Source of the DNA: Streptomyces echinoruber
Lineage (GTDB): Bacteria; Actinomycetota; Actinomycetes; Streptomycetales; Streptomycetaceae
Assembly: GCF_014651135.1 (NCBI RefSeq)
Contig: NZ_BMWH01000005.1
Coordinates: forward strand, 1-64,000
Reading direction: 5' to 3'
DNA length: 64,000 bases
Below are positions 18,836 through 30,264 of the stretch, piece by piece. The position numbers were made by a program, and so were the translations under genes. How positions within the stretch are numbered: position 1 is the stretch's first letter; each line of letters starts with the position of its first letter. The notes beneath the pieces were generated by a model, which ran no database searches, was not told the DNA's origin, and saw only the letters and a list, made by a program, of their open reading frames with translations.

Positions 18836-19342
18836 GTCGGGGGAGCCTACCCGCGCAACGGCCGGATGACGTCCCACTGAAGCGAAGTCTTGGCGCGCAT
18901 GCGGCCGTCGGGAGTACGCGGGACGCGCCGCGCGGGCCGGTCGACGTCTCCCGCACGGGCCGGTCGGGGTCCGCGCGTCGCCGGTCGGGGCCTCGCACGC
19001 CGCCGGTCGGGGCCCCGCACGCCGCCGATCGATCCCCCCGCACATCACCGGCCGGGCCCTCGCACGTTGCCGGCCGGGTCCTCGGACGCCGTCGGCCGGG
19101 GCAACCGCGTCGTCGGCGCCCGGCTCCTGCGGCCGGGGGCGGGCGCTTCGCGTCGCGGCCGGCTGCGGACGCGCGGACGTCGGCCGCGTGAGCGGTGATG
19201 GTCGGCCTCGGTCGGCGAGGGCGCCGGAGCACAAAGGGCGCCGGACGGGCCGGGCCGCCCGGGCGTCGACGGTGGCGGAAAGGCGCGCGGCCGGTGCCTT
19301 TGGAGAGCATCCTCCGCCGTACGCGACCGTGTTGACGCACCG
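18836..19342. repeat. Spacer with degenerate CGCCGGTCGGGGCC-type repeats
   Basis: 507 bases without a supportable gene between two minus-strand genes. From about 18940 to 19110 there are six or more imperfect units of roughly 27 bp built on GCCGGTCGGGGCC(T/C)CGCACG. The minus-strand frame of the SRPBCC gene stays open across it, but the composition (Arg/Pro/Ala) looks non-coding. Confidence 0.6.
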
Positions 19343-20995
19343 TCAGGGCCCGTACCGCGGGTGTATCAGCGTCGACGGGCGCAGGCCCGGGACGCGGGTG
19401 CGGGCGGCCGCCGCGACGTCCGCGGCGAGGGCGGCCGGGGTGAGGGTGCGCGGGCGGGGGCCGTGCGGGTCGAGGCGGGGCTCCGGCCGGGCGCGGGCGG
19501 CGAGGACGAAGCCCCAGTCGCGGGGGGCGCCGGCGCGGCCGGGACCGGCACGGCCGAGGCCGCCCGGGGCGCGGGCGGCGACCCGGTGGGGAGCGGTGAC
19601 CCGGTAGGGGGCGGTGCGCAGCCCGGCGGCGCGGATCGTCGCCTCCACGGTCCAGAAGACGCGCGGGTGCGCCGTGACCGGCCCGGCATACACCACCAGG
19701 CGCCCGTCGCGGGCGAGACCGCGCCGGGCCAGGCCGTAGAACTCCTGCGCGTACAGCTTGGTGCTCGCGGTCAGGCCGGGGTCCGGCAGGTCGGCGACGA
19801 TCACGTCGTACGCCGCCGGGGGCGTCCGGCGCAGCCGGCCGAAGACGTCCGCGACGACCGTGTGCACGCGCGGGTCGTCCAGCGCGTGGCCGTTGAGCCG
19901 GGCCAGCGCCGGGTCGCGGCGGGCGAGGCGGACCAGTACGGGATCGGGGTCGACGACGTCCACCCGGCGCACGCCCGGAAAGCGCAGCACCTCGCGGGCC
20001 GCGAGCCCGTCACCGCCGCCGAGGAGGAGGACGCGGGCGTGCGGGCCGTTCATGGCGGGGTGGACCAGCGCCTCCTGGCGGCGGCGCGCGTCGCGGCCGT
20101 CGGCGTGCGGCCGGCCGTCGAGGAACAGGCCGAGGGGCCGCCCGCGGGTGCCGCCGGTGAGGACCACCTCGTGCCCCGCGCCGCGCAGGGCGACGCGCAC
20201 GTCCGGGCCGTAGACGGCGTGCCGGGCGGCCCGTTCGAAGTCGCCGGCGAGGGCGGCGGCGGAGGCGAGCAGGGCGAGGACGACCAGGCCGGCGGCGAGC
20301 AGCAGGCGGCGGGCGCGCGGGGTGAGGTCGCGCCGGAACAGGCCGAGCACGAGCGCGCCGCCGGCGACGACGTTCACCGCGCCGGTCAGCAGCGCGCTGG
20401 TCAACTGGCCCAGGTGCGGCAGCAGCAGGAAGGGGAAGGCGAGGCCGCCGAGCAGGGCGCCGACGTAGTCCGCGGCGAACAGGTCGGCGACCGCGCCGCC
20501 CGCGTCCTGCCGCCGGATGCGCTGGATCAGCTCCATCAGCAGCGGCACCTCGGCACCGATGAGCAGGCCGATGGTGAGCGAGAAGGCGACCAGCAGGCAG
20601 CGCGGGGCGCCCGCCCACGGCCCGCCCCAGCCGCCGGTCCAGGCGAAGGCCGCGTACAGCGCCGGCGCGCTGCATCCGCCGACGAGCGCGAGCACCACCT
20701 CCACCGCGCCGAAGCCCGCGGCCGCCAGCCGGCGCAGCCGTTTGGCGGCGAGCGAGCCGACGCCCATCGCGAAGACCATGACGGACAGCACGACGGACGC
20801 CTGGGTGACCGAATCCCCCATCAGGTACGAGGCCAGCGCGACGAGTTCGAGTTCGTACACCAGGCCGCAGGCCGCACAGACGAACACGCCCGCGAGGACG
20901 AGGAGCCGTCCGGTCGCCGGCCGGACGGGCAGCCGCACCGGCGGGCACCACGGCGGGGCGGCGTGGGGCGGGGCCGGGGCGTGCGGGTCGATCAC
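19343..20995 (-). CDS. Membrane-bound polyamine aminopropyltransferase-like protein
   Basis: A 550-residue protein. Residues about 25-245 contain seven or eight hydrophobic segments (first: [20 protein letters not shown]), and residues about 250-480 are a spermidine-synthase fold with the nucleotide loop [18 protein letters not shown], acidic strand DVVDPDPVL and gate-keeping [11 protein letters not shown]. Fusions of this kind are common in actinobacteria and proteobacteria; the natural amine or acceptor is not known and polyamine synthesis is only inferred. About 60 extra C-terminal residues are Arg/Pro rich. Confidence 0.9.
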   Translation of the reverse strand: MIDPHAPAPPHAAPPWCPPVRLPVRPATGRLLVLAGVFVCAACGLVYELELVALASYLMGDSVTQASVVLSVMVFAMGVGSLAAKRLRRLAAAGFGAVEVVLALVGGCSAPALYAAFAWTGGWGGPWAGAPRCLLVAFSLTIGLLIGAEVPLLMELIQRIRRQDAGGAVADLFAADYVGALLGGLAFPFLLLPHLGQLTSALLTGAVNVVAGGALVLGLFRRDLTPRARRLLLAAGLVVLALLASAAALAGDFERAARHAVYGPDVRVALRGAGHEVVLTGGTRGRPLGLFLDGRPHADGRDARRRQEALVHPAMNGPHARVLLLGGGDGLAAREVLRFPGVRRVDVVDPDPVLVRLARRDPALARLNGHALDDPRVHTVVADVFGRLRRTPPAAYDVIVADLPDPGLTASTKLYAQEFYGLARRGLARDGRLVVYAGPVTAHPRVFWTVEATIRAAGLRTAPYRVTAPHRVAARAPGGLGRAGPGRAGAPRDWGFVLAARARPEPRLDPHGPRPRTLTPAALAADVAAAARTRVPGLRPSTLIHPRYGP

Positions 20996-21200
20996 GACTG
21001 TGACGTTACGTGACGCACACGGAGTGCTTCGTCACCCACACGTGTGGAAAAAGGGCCTGTTGAGACGCCGGGGGTTTGAACCGGCGCGGGGCGCGGCCGC
21101 CGGCCGGATCCACGCGCCGCTCCCGCCCGCCGCCCGCCGCGCACCGCTCCCGCCCGCCGCGCACCGCCCCCGCGACCGTACGCCACCGCGCCCCCGGACG
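20996..21200. other. Promoter-bearing spacer upstream of aminopropyltransferase-like gene
   Basis: Contains GTGACGTTACGTGACG at about 21000-21015, a pair of GTGACG/TTACGTGACG words that may be an operator for the minus-strand gene starting at 20995, followed by CGCCGCGCACCGCTCCCGCC short repeats. No gene seen. Confidence 0.35.
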
Positions 21201-21308
21201 CCGGACGCACCGGACCGCCCCACCACGCCCCAGACACCGGACGCACCGGACCGCCCCGCCACGCCTCAGGCACCGGACGCACCGGACCGCCCCGCCACGC
21301 CTCAGGCA
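21201..21308. repeat. 36-bp tandem repeat, three copies, reaching the DUF2617 stop codon
   Basis: Units starting CCGGACGCACCGGACCGCCC at 21201, 21237 and 21273, with the next partial unit at 21309. CCTCAGG, which carries the TGA stop of the DUF2617 gene at 21302-21304 on the minus strand, recurs in the preceding unit 36 bp away. Confidence 0.9.
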
Positions 21309-21838
21309 CCGGACGGGCTGAGCTGCTCCGCCGTCACCCGGGCGCCCACCCGCGTCCGCGTCGCCACCAGTTGCCCGTCCTGCGGATAGGCGTGCCAGGT
21401 GCGCCAGTGCACCGCGCCCTCGGACCGCCGCGCCAGCAGCGCGGTGAACGCGTGCGGGCTGCCCGGGAAGACGCCGGCCAGGCCGTTGGGATGGTCGGCG
21501 ACCAGGGCCAGCAGCTCCTGGGCGCGGCCCGCGAAGGAGTTCGGGGAGAGCAGTTCGACGCGGGCGGCGAACTCGTAGTCCCAGTCGCCGACGCGTCTGG
21601 CCACGCCGAGCGGCAGCGGTGTGCTGAAGCCGGGCATGCAGGCCACCGTCTCCGAGCAACTGCCCTGGTCCTCCTCCAGAAGCACCTGGTGGGACGCGCC
21701 GAGGAGTCTCAACTGGATTTTCGCTCCCGACAGTTCGAGGTCGAGGGTGGCCAGTGCGGGGAGTGGTTCGCGTCCCAGGGCCCAGGCGAGGTCGGCCGCA
21801 CGTGTGTCGGTGTAGGAGGTGTTCAGGGTCGTGAGCAT
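21302..21838 (-). CDS. DUF2617 family protein
   Basis: A 178-residue protein from ATG 21838 matching actinobacterial DUF2617 throughout: LTTLNTSYTDTRAADLAW, LELSGAKIQLRLLGASHQV, the internal EFAARVELLSPNSFAGRAQ, HPNGLAGVFPGSPHAFTAL and HWRTWHAYPQDGQLV. No catalytic signature is known for the family. The three C-terminal codons and stop are part of a 36-bp repeat that continues downstream. Confidence 0.92.
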   Translation of the reverse strand: MLTTLNTSYTDTRAADLAWALGREPLPALATLDLELSGAKIQLRLLGASHQVLLEEDQGSCSETVACMPGFSTPLPLGVARRVGDWDYEFAARVELLSPNSFAGRAQELLALVADHPNGLAGVFPGSPHAFTALLARRSEGAVHWRTWHAYPQDGQLVATRTRVGARVTAEQLSPSGA

Positions 21839-22499
21839 GGATCGGCTCCGCTATCACGCAAAAAGTGGAGAGGCGGACCGGTGCTCCTCGGTGGGGGACG
21901 GGAGTTCGGCCCGGCAGCCCGGTCGGACAGGTGTCCGCGGACAGGGGACCGCAGGACGGTCCGAGGGCTGCGTCGGTGTGGGAGAGCGAACCATGAACGG
22001 CGATTCCCCCACAGCGTTTTTACCCAACTTCGTGACGTTTCCATCCCTGCGTGGGCTCCACAGTTCAACTGTTCAACTACGGCGCACGCCTTGGCCGCCA
22101 GGCACACGCCCCGTCCGGGCGGCGTGCGCCGTCGCGTGGGACCGGCGGCGGCCGATGTCGGCCGGTGAGAGGTGGGCCCTGCGGGGCTGTTCGGCACGTA
22201 CGGGACCGGACGTCACCCGGTCGCGGCGCGCATCCCGCGCCGCACGCGGGCGCCGGTCGCGGGCGCCGGTCGCGCCCCTGCGCGACGACGGGCACGCCCG
22301 CCGACCGGTCCGCCGCCACGGGCGGGGCGCGGCCGACGGACGTGGCCGTCCTCGTGGTCGTGGGCCGGCGCCTCGCCCGGAAGTCCGTCCCGGACCGGTG
22401 CGGCGCCCGACGCCCAAGCCCCCGGCCCAAGCCCCCAGCCCAAGCCCCCGACCCAAGCCCCCGACCGGATCATCCCGCCGGGGCAGAGGGCCGACTCCT
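21839..22499. other. Long spacer upstream of DUF2617 with a 13-bp repeat
   Basis: 661 bases with no gene I can support. A less GC-rich patch near 22000-22080 holds the direct repeat GTTCAACTGTTCAACT (about 22065-22080) and may be promoter sequence. At 22413-22463 there is a 13-bp tandem repeat CCCAAGCCCCC(G/A)N with starts at 22413, 22426, 22439 and 22452, directly downstream of the Cys-rich gene. Confidence 0.5.
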
Positions 22500-22835
22500 T
22501 CAACTGCCGCCGCCGCAGCCACCGCCCCCGCCGCACGAGGAGCCGCCGCCACAGGAAGAGCCGCCGCCACAGGAAGAGCCGCCGCCGCACGAGTGCCCCC
22601 CGCACGAGTGCCCCCCGTGGCCTCCGTGCCCGCCGGACGACGAGCCGCACGACGCGCTCGACGCGCCGTCGCTCCCCGCCCACCAGCTGGAGCCGCTGTC
22701 GTACCGGCCGCGGCGGGAGCGGCCCGCGCCGCCCGCCCCCTTGCCGAGGACGGCCCCCCGCCGCTGCTTCCGGGTGGCCGCGCGGACCACCGCGAGCAGC
22801 AGCACCACCGCTACCAGGACGATGCCGATGACCAT
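22500..22835 (-). CDS. Membrane-anchored Cys/Gly/Ser-rich small protein
   Basis: A 111-residue protein with one N-terminal membrane helix (VIGIVLVAVVLLLAVVRAAT, residues 2-21), a basic linker, and a C-terminal tail of about 50 residues made of repeats such as CGGGSSCGGGSSCGGGS and HSCGGHSCGG containing about eight cysteines and several histidines. Such tails occur at the ends of actinobacterial membrane proteins of the TIGR04222 type, but the body of that family is absent here. Metal binding is plausible from the regular Cys/His spacing; not shown. Third-position GC and the clean anchor argue for a real gene. Confidence 0.7.
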   Translation of the reverse strand: MVIGIVLVAVVLLLAVVRAATRKQRRGAVLGKGAGGAGRSRRGRYDSGSSWWAGSDGASSASCGSSSGGHGGHGGHSCGGHSCGGGSSCGGGSSCGGGSSCGGGGGCGGGS

Positions 22836-22984
22836 GGCGTCATCCCCCTTTCCGTTCCCCCGTAGTCGCCCGGGACGTCCCCCGTCGGCCGTCCCGTCCT
22901 GTTGCGTGACCGGGAGATGCCCGGTGCCGGGGGCCGCCCAATCGCACTTGAGGAACTCCAGAGCTTGGACGGAGGATGACCGCC

Positions 22985-24292
22985 ATGACCTCGACCCCGC
23001 GCCCGCTCCTCAACCGCAGCCTCGCCGAGTTCGGGACGACGATCTTCGCCGAGATGTCGGCTCTCGCCGCCGCCACCGGGTCGATCAACCTCGGCCAGGG
23101 TTTCCCCGACACCGACGGCCCCGAGCAGATCCGGGAGGCGGCCGTACGGGCGCTGCGCGAGGGGCGCGGCAACCAGTACCCGCCGGGCCCCGGCGTCCCC
23201 GAGCTGCGCACCGCGATCGCCGCCCACCAGCTGCGCCGCTACGGGCTGACGTACGACCCCGACACCGAGGTGCTGGTCACCGCGGGCGCCACGGAGGCGA
23301 TCGCCGCGTCCCTGCTGGCCCTGCTGGAGCCCGGCGACGAGGTGGTGGCGCTGGAGCCGTACTACGACTCCTACGCCGCCTGCATCGCCCTGGCGGGCGG
23401 ACGCCGGGTCCCGGTGACCCTGCGCCCGCACGTCACCGAGGACGACGAAGCCGCCGCCGAGGGCGGCGGGGCCACCACCGGCGGGGCCACCACCGGCGGG
23501 GCCATCACCGGCAAGTCCGCCACCGGCAGGTCCACCACCGGCAGGTCCGCCGCCTTCCGCCTCGACCTGGACGAACTGCGCGACGCGGTGACCGACCGCA
23601 CCCGCCTGCTGCTGATCAACACCCCGCACAACCCGACCGGCACCGTCCTCACCCGCACCGAGCTCACCGCGATCGCCGAGCTGGCCGTGGAGCGGGACCT
23701 GCTGGTGGTGACCGACGAGGTGTACGAGCACCTGGTGTACGACGATGCCGAGCACGTGCCGCTGGCGACGTTCCCGGGGATGCGGGAGCGGACGGTGACG
23801 ATCGGCAGCGCCGGCAAGTCGTTCTCGTTCACCGGCTGGAAGGTCGGCTGGGTGACGGCGGCCCCCGAGTTGGTCACGGCGGTGCGGTCGGCGAAGCAGT
23901 TCCTGACGTATGTGTCGTCGGGGCCGTTCCAGTACGCCGTCGCGGAGGCGCTGAACCTGCCCGAGGCGTACTTCGCCGCCTTCCGCGAGGACATGCAGGC
24001 CAAGCGTGACCTGCTGAGCGCGGGCCTGACCGAGGCGGGCTTCTCGGTGTTCAGGACCGCGGGCACCTACTTCGTCACCGCCGACATCCGTCCCCTCGGC
24101 GAGCACGACGGCTTCGCCTTCTGCCGCGCCCTGCCCGAGCGCGCCGGCGTCGTCGCCATCCCCAACGCCGTCTTCTACGACCACCGCGAGGCGGGCGCGC
24201 CGTACGTGCGGTTCGCCTTCTGCAAGCGGACGGCGGTCCTGGAGGAGGCGGTCGCCCGCCTGAAGGCGCTGCGCGCCCGCGGCGAGGCGTGA
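22985..24292 (+). CDS. Class I/II pyridoxal-phosphate aminotransferase (aspartate/KAT type)
   Basis: A 435-residue fold-type I aminotransferase. I choose ATG 22985 because GGAGG (22971-22975) is nine bases upstream; ATG 22976 would abut it. Seen: GSINLGQGFPDTDGP, VTAGATEAIAASLLALL, PYYDSYAACI, NTPHNPTGTV, TDEVYEHLVYD, PLP lysine in IGSAGKSFSFTGWKVGW and the carboxylate Arg in APYVRFAFCK. This resembles YbdL/kynurenine-type and methionine aminotransferases. An unusual low-complexity insert of about thirty residues (GGATTGGATTGGAITGKS...) lies near residue 165 and is encoded by 15-bp DNA repeats at about 23465-23550. Confidence 0.95.
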   Translation: MTSTPRPLLNRSLAEFGTTIFAEMSALAAATGSINLGQGFPDTDGPEQIREAAVRALREGRGNQYPPGPGVPELRTAIAAHQLRRYGLTYDPDTEVLVTAGATEAIAASLLALLEPGDEVVALEPYYDSYAACIALAGGRRVPVTLRPHVTEDDEAAAEGGGATTGGATTGGAITGKSATGRSTTGRSAAFRLDLDELRDAVTDRTRLLLINTPHNPTGTVLTRTELTAIAELAVERDLLVVTDEVYEHLVYDDAEHVPLATFPGMRERTVTIGSAGKSFSFTGWKVGWVTAAPELVTAVRSAKQFLTYVSSGPFQYAVAEALNLPEAYFAAFREDMQAKRDLLSAGLTEAGFSVFRTAGTYFVTADIRPLGEHDGFAFCRALPERAGVVAIPNAVFYDHREAGAPYVRFAFCKRTAVLEEAVARLKALRARGEA

Positions 24293-24610
24293 ACCCGCCG
24301 CCAGCGGACCGCGTCAGGGCCCGCGTCCGCCGACCCGGCCGACTCGGCCGACTCGCCCCGCCCGGCGAGCCGGGGCGCCGGCCGGTGGGGTACGTGCACG
24401 GACCGGGCCGCGTGGACCCCGCCGGCTTCCCGCGGTCCGGAGGGCGGTCCGGGGAACGGCCGGGGGGACGGTCCGGAGAACGGTCCGGGGGATGGCCCGG
24501 GAGACACCCCCCCGCCGCCCGTCACGCCGCCACGCCGGGCGGGACGGAACCGTACCCGCTCGGCGGTACACGGTGCGCGGTGCGCGGCCTTTGCCGGGCA
24601 AGGTGCCGGT
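24293..24610. repeat. Spacer with GGTCCGG-type repeats
   Basis: 318 bases without a gene. From about 24430 to 24510 the word CGGTCCGG(A/G)G(A/G)ACGG recurs at 17-18 bp spacing five times. The rest is spacer; the mannosyltransferase promoter presumably lies near its right end. Confidence 0.55.
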
Positions 24611-25822
24611 GTGACCCATGCCAGTACGACCCTCATGCCCCGTCCCCTCGGCAGGCCCGTCGACGGCGGGCCCGGCACCGGGGGGCGTGTCCGGCCCCGG
24701 CTGCCGCTGCCGCAGGCGGCCGGGGTGGCGCTCGGACTGTTCGCCGCCGCCCGGCTGGCCGGCGCCGCCGTGCTCGCCGTGACCGCCTGGGCCATGGGCC
24801 GGCATCCCCTCGCCCTGCTCGGCCGGTCCTGGGACTCGCTGTGGTACCTGGGCATCGCCGCCCACGGCTACGTCCGCACCTTCCGCACCCACTCCGGCGC
24901 CGTCCACAGCGACCTGGCGTTCTTCCCGCTCTACCCGGGCCTGGTGCGCGCCGTGACGTCCCTGGTGCCGATCGGCGGCGGCGCCGCCGGACTGCTCGTC
25001 TCCTGGTGCGCGGCCGCCGTCGCCGCCTGCGGCGTGTACGCCGTCGGCGCCCGGCTGCACGGGCGGGCCGTGGCCACCGCGCTGGTGGTGCTGTGGGGGC
25101 TGCTGCCGCACTCGGTGGTGCTGTCGATGGCGTACACCGAGCCGGTGCTGACCGCCTTCGCCGCCTGGTCGCTGTGGGCGGTGCTGGACGGGCGCTGGCT
25201 GTGGGCGGGCGCGCTGGCCGCGCTCGCGGGACTGTCCCGCCCCAACGGCTTCGCGGTGGCGGCGGCGGTGCTGGCGGCCGCCGCCTGCGCGGTGTGGCGG
25301 GCCCGCGGGCGCGCCTCCCTGCGGCTGTGGGCCGGCGCCGGGCTGGCCCCGCTGGGCTGGGCGGCGTACGTGCTGTGGGTGGGCCGCCGCACGGGCGACC
25401 TGCTCAGCGGCTACTTCGAGGTGCAGCGGCGGTGGGGCTCGCGCTTCGACCTCGGCCACGGCACGCTGCGGTTCGTGCGCCGGCTGCTGCTGCACGGCGG
25501 TCAGGTCGCCTACCCGATGGCGCTGGTGATCGTCGCGGCGGGTGTGCTGCTGTACGCGCTGCTGCTGGCCGACCGCGCCCCGCTGCCGCTGCTGGTGTAC
25601 TGCGGCGTCCTGCTGCTCGTCGCCCTCGGCGGCTCCGGCTTCCTCGCCTCCAAGCCGCGGTTCCTGCTGCCCGCCTTCCCGCTGCTGCTGCCGCTCGCCC
25701 GGGCCCTGGTCCGCACGGCGAGAGCCCGGCCGTGGCACGCGGTGGCGGTCACCTGCGCGCTGGCCGGGCTCTCCTTCTGCTACGGGGCGTACCTCGTCGT
25801 ACTGGCGCGGACGCCGCTGTGA
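24611..25822 (+). CDS. PIG-V-like membrane mannosyltransferase family protein
   Basis: A 403-residue polytopic protein with about nine to ten hydrophobic segments after a 35-residue Pro/Arg/Gly N-terminus. The first extracytoplasmic loop has WDSLWYLGIAAHGY and SDLAFFPLYPGLVR, the Trp-Asp and Phe-Phe-Pro-Leu-Tyr-Pro signatures of the PIG-V / GT-C type lipid-linked mannosyltransferases; LSRPNGFAVAA follows. Start GTG 24611 is accepted though its ribosome site is weak. Likely transfers a sugar from polyprenyl-phosphate to an extracellular acceptor; substrate unknown. Confidence 0.85.
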   Translation: MTHASTTLMPRPLGRPVDGGPGTGGRVRPRLPLPQAAGVALGLFAAARLAGAAVLAVTAWAMGRHPLALLGRSWDSLWYLGIAAHGYVRTFRTHSGAVHSDLAFFPLYPGLVRAVTSLVPIGGGAAGLLVSWCAAAVAACGVYAVGARLHGRAVATALVVLWGLLPHSVVLSMAYTEPVLTAFAAWSLWAVLDGRWLWAGALAALAGLSRPNGFAVAAAVLAAAACAVWRARGRASLRLWAGAGLAPLGWAAYVLWVGRRTGDLLSGYFEVQRRWGSRFDLGHGTLRFVRRLLLHGGQVAYPMALVIVAAGVLLYALLLADRAPLPLLVYCGVLLLVALGGSGFLASKPRFLLPAFPLLLPLARALVRTARARPWHAVAVTCALAGLSFCYGAYLVVLARTPL

Positions 25823-25846
25823 GGGCGCGGGGCGGGCGGGGAGGGG

Positions 25847-26374
25847 TCACTCCTCCTCGCCGGGCTCCCCGGTGTCGTTGATCTCCTTCTCCAGGCCGAG
25901 CTGCTCCACGAGCCAGCGGTCGAACTCGATCGCCGCACGCACCCAGCTGACCGTCGAGGACACGAAGTGCTCCAGACCGACGCCCTGGCCGATCAGCATC
26001 TGCGCCTCACCGATCAGGCGGACGGTGCCGTCGTCGTGGGTGTGCGTGTAGACCTTGGGCCACAGTGTGCGGCGGTTCCAGTCGTCGACGGACTCCAGGA
26101 GCTGGGGCTTGTCCTCGATGGCGTGGGGCCGGTCGTAGAACGTCCGCACCGAGTAGACCTGCTGGTCGCCCTCGCCGCGGAACATGAAGTACGTGCGGAA
26201 CTGCTCCCACGGCGCCGCGAGGTCGCCCTCTTCGTCGACGACGTACTTGAGTTCCATCTGGTCCAGGAGCTGCTTCACGAGGTCCTGGTCCGGGATGACG
26301 GGGCCCGTCGGTCCTTGGGGCTGCGGCTCGGGCTGGCCCCCGAAATTCGGAATCGAGGACGGGTCGATGCTCAC
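25847..26374 (-). CDS. YbjN domain-containing protein
   Basis: A 175-residue acidic protein from GTG 26374, behind AAGGGAAG. The YbjN (type III secretion chaperone-like) domain occupies about residues 30-160: VKQLLDQMELKYVVDEEGDL, FRTYFMFRGEGDQQVYSVR, WNRRTLWPKVYTHTHDDG, LIGEAQMLIGQGVGLEHF and SSTVSWVRAAIEFDRWL. These proteins are conserved in actinobacteria; function unknown. A perfect 9-bp palindrome at 26449-26467 lies upstream of its start. Confidence 0.9.
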   Translation of the reverse strand: MSIDPSSIPNFGGQPEPQPQGPTGPVIPDQDLVKQLLDQMELKYVVDEEGDLAAPWEQFRTYFMFRGEGDQQVYSVRTFYDRPHAIEDKPQLLESVDDWNRRTLWPKVYTHTHDDGTVRLIGEAQMLIGQGVGLEHFVSSTVSWVRAAIEFDRWLVEQLGLEKEINDTGEPGEEE

Positions 26375-26448
26375 CGTGTTCTTCCCTTCGTATGGATCTC
26401 GCCATCCTCTCCCATCCGGGGAGGGTGGTGGCAAGCCCCGGCCGCCGC

Positions 26449-26467
26449 TGTCAGCCGACGGCTGACA
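26449..26467. promoter_or_regulatory. Perfect palindrome TGTCAGCCG-A-CGGCTGACA upstream of ybjN-like gene
   Basis: Nine-base arms around a single A, 75 bp upstream of GTG 26374. The odd centre and lack of T-run favour a dimeric repressor operator over a terminator. Confidence 0.5.
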
Positions 26468-26550
26468 CGATCCGGTCACGGGACGGCCGTGCTACGAGTA
26501 CCCGCCCTGCCGCAGGCAGTCGCGGTCGGACGGCACCGAAAGCCATGCCC

Positions 26551-26640
26551 GATCCGCCGGCGCGGAGCGGAGCCGTCCCCGATCCGCCGGCGCGGAGCGG
26601 AGCCGTCCCCGATCCGCCGGCGCGGAGCCGGCGCGGAGCC
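26551..26640. repeat. 30-bp tandem repeat, three copies
   Basis: GATCCGCCGGCGCGGAGCGG starts at 26551, 26581 and 26611; the third copy diverges at its end. Located in the 379-bp spacer between the clpB stop and the ybjN-like gene; no gene is seen in that spacer. Confidence 0.9.
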
Positions 26641-26753
26641 AGCGCGGAGCGGAAGGACACCGAAACGGCCCCCTGGTCCGCGCAAGGGCGGGTCAGGGGG
26701 CCGTCCCGGTGGGCCGCGTCCCTGGTGCCGCGGCCCGACTCGGCGGCGCCGCC

Positions 26754-29363
<2,610 letters not shown>

Positions 29364-29436
29364 GTTCCCTTCTCTCCTCCTCGGCCGTCAGCTGTTTTCC
29401 CTGTACCCCAGTGCTGACTCACTCAACGTACACAAA

Positions 29437-29457
29437 GTTGAGTCTATTCCACTCAAG
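29437..29457. promoter_or_regulatory. HAIR (HspR operator) upstream of clpB
   Basis: GTTGAGT (29437-29443), seven-base spacer, ACTCAAG (29451-29457), one mismatch from the HAIR consensus CTTGAGT-N7-ACTCAAG. It lies about 74 bp upstream of the clpB start. An extra half site ACTCAAC is at 29421-29427. Confidence 0.9.
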
Positions 29458-29460
29458 GGC

Positions 29461-29698
29461 GGAGGGGGAGGGATCGCGGGCGGACGGAGGATGCGGGGAG
29501 AGGCGAGAGGGAGACGGGGAGGCAAGGGGGAGGGAGGCAGGAGGGAGGGAGGCAGGAGGGAGGGAGGCAGGAGGGAGGGAGGCAGGAGGGAGGGAGGCAG
29601 GAGGGAGGGAGGCAGGAGGGAGGGAGGCAGGAGGGAGGGAGGCAGGGGGAAGACAAGGAGGGGACAGGGGAAAAAGAGGGAGAAGACGGGGAGGCGGG
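29461..29698. repeat. 240-bp polypurine tract with 15-bp tandem repeats
   Basis: The plus strand is nearly all G and A. Inside, GGCAGGAGGGAGGGA repeats perfectly seven times at 29536, 29551, 29566, 29581, 29596, 29611 and 29626, with a degraded eighth at 29641. It sits just upstream of the clpB promoter. ORFs across it in both strands are pure repeat translations and were not called. Confidence 0.9.
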
Positions 29699-29844
29699 GA
29701 GAAAAGCGGAACGGCCGTGCGAGCCGGAAGCTCGTACAGCCGCATGGCCCGCCGTGGACAGCCGTCGCCGTCGACCGGCGAATTCCAGTCACCTGCCGGA
29801 GGGTCCTTATTCCGCCGCACACCGGGAGAAGTCGCCGCAAACTA

Positions 29845-29883
29845 CAGCGGCGTCACCGTGTTCAGGTCACGGTGACGCCGCTG
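29845..29883 (-). terminator. Perfect 16-bp stem-loop downstream of the peptide operon
   Basis: CAGCGGCGTCACCGTG and CACGGTGACGCCGCTG flank a 7-base loop, 45 bases after the stop of the Rieske-like gene. Probably the operon's terminator. Confidence 0.8.
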
Positions 29884-29927
29884 CGGGGGGAAGCACCTGC
29901 GCGATCTTTTACGACGGGGGAATCGCG

Positions 29928-30263
29928 TCAGGCACTGCGGGGGGTGGCTGAAATAGTCCTGAGGGGCGAGGCGTCCGACTCCACCTGCCGGGCGTCCCGC
30001 CGGTCCAGGTTCACGAAGATCATTCCGTATCGTATGGCACACCGTACGGGCTGCGGCGCCCCCCGAGGCCGCCGCAGGCACTTGTACGCCCGCACGTCCC
30101 CGTCCTCGTCCCGCGTGACGACGACCGGCTCACCGAACACCGTCACCATCAGCGAGTCACCGCTGTGGGGGATGGCGGTGACCAGGTCGATGAAGTGCCA
30201 GCCGGAGCGGTAGGCGGTGGCCATCTCGCGACGGAAGGAGCGGTCGTCGGGTGGAATGGTCAC
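29928..30263 (-). CDS. Degenerate Rieske-like protein lacking cluster ligands
   Basis: A 111-residue protein, GTG 30263 with GGGAG upstream; the start is one base after the stop of the secreted-peptide gene, so the two are coupled. Residues 15-95 align in pattern with the N-terminal Rieske domain of ring-hydroxylating oxygenases: [34 protein letters not shown], then [12 protein letters not shown] where CxHRG would be, and YGMIFVNLD. The second ligand pair (CPYHGW) is missing and the first His is Pro, so a [2Fe-2S] cluster cannot form as usual. A binding or modifying role on the neighbouring peptide is speculation. Confidence 0.75.
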   Translation of the reverse strand: MTIPPDDRSFRREMATAYRSGWHFIDLVTAIPHSGDSLMVTVFGEPVVVTRDEDGDVRAYKCLRRPRGAPQPVRCAIRYGMIFVNLDRRDARQVESDASPLRTISATPRSA

Positions 30264-30264
30264 G

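Noticed and set aside
29411..29875. Plus- and minus-strand ORFs across the polypurine tract encoding GGREA or LPPS repeats
   Set aside because: They are direct translations of the 15-bp repeat with no start context or conserved domain.
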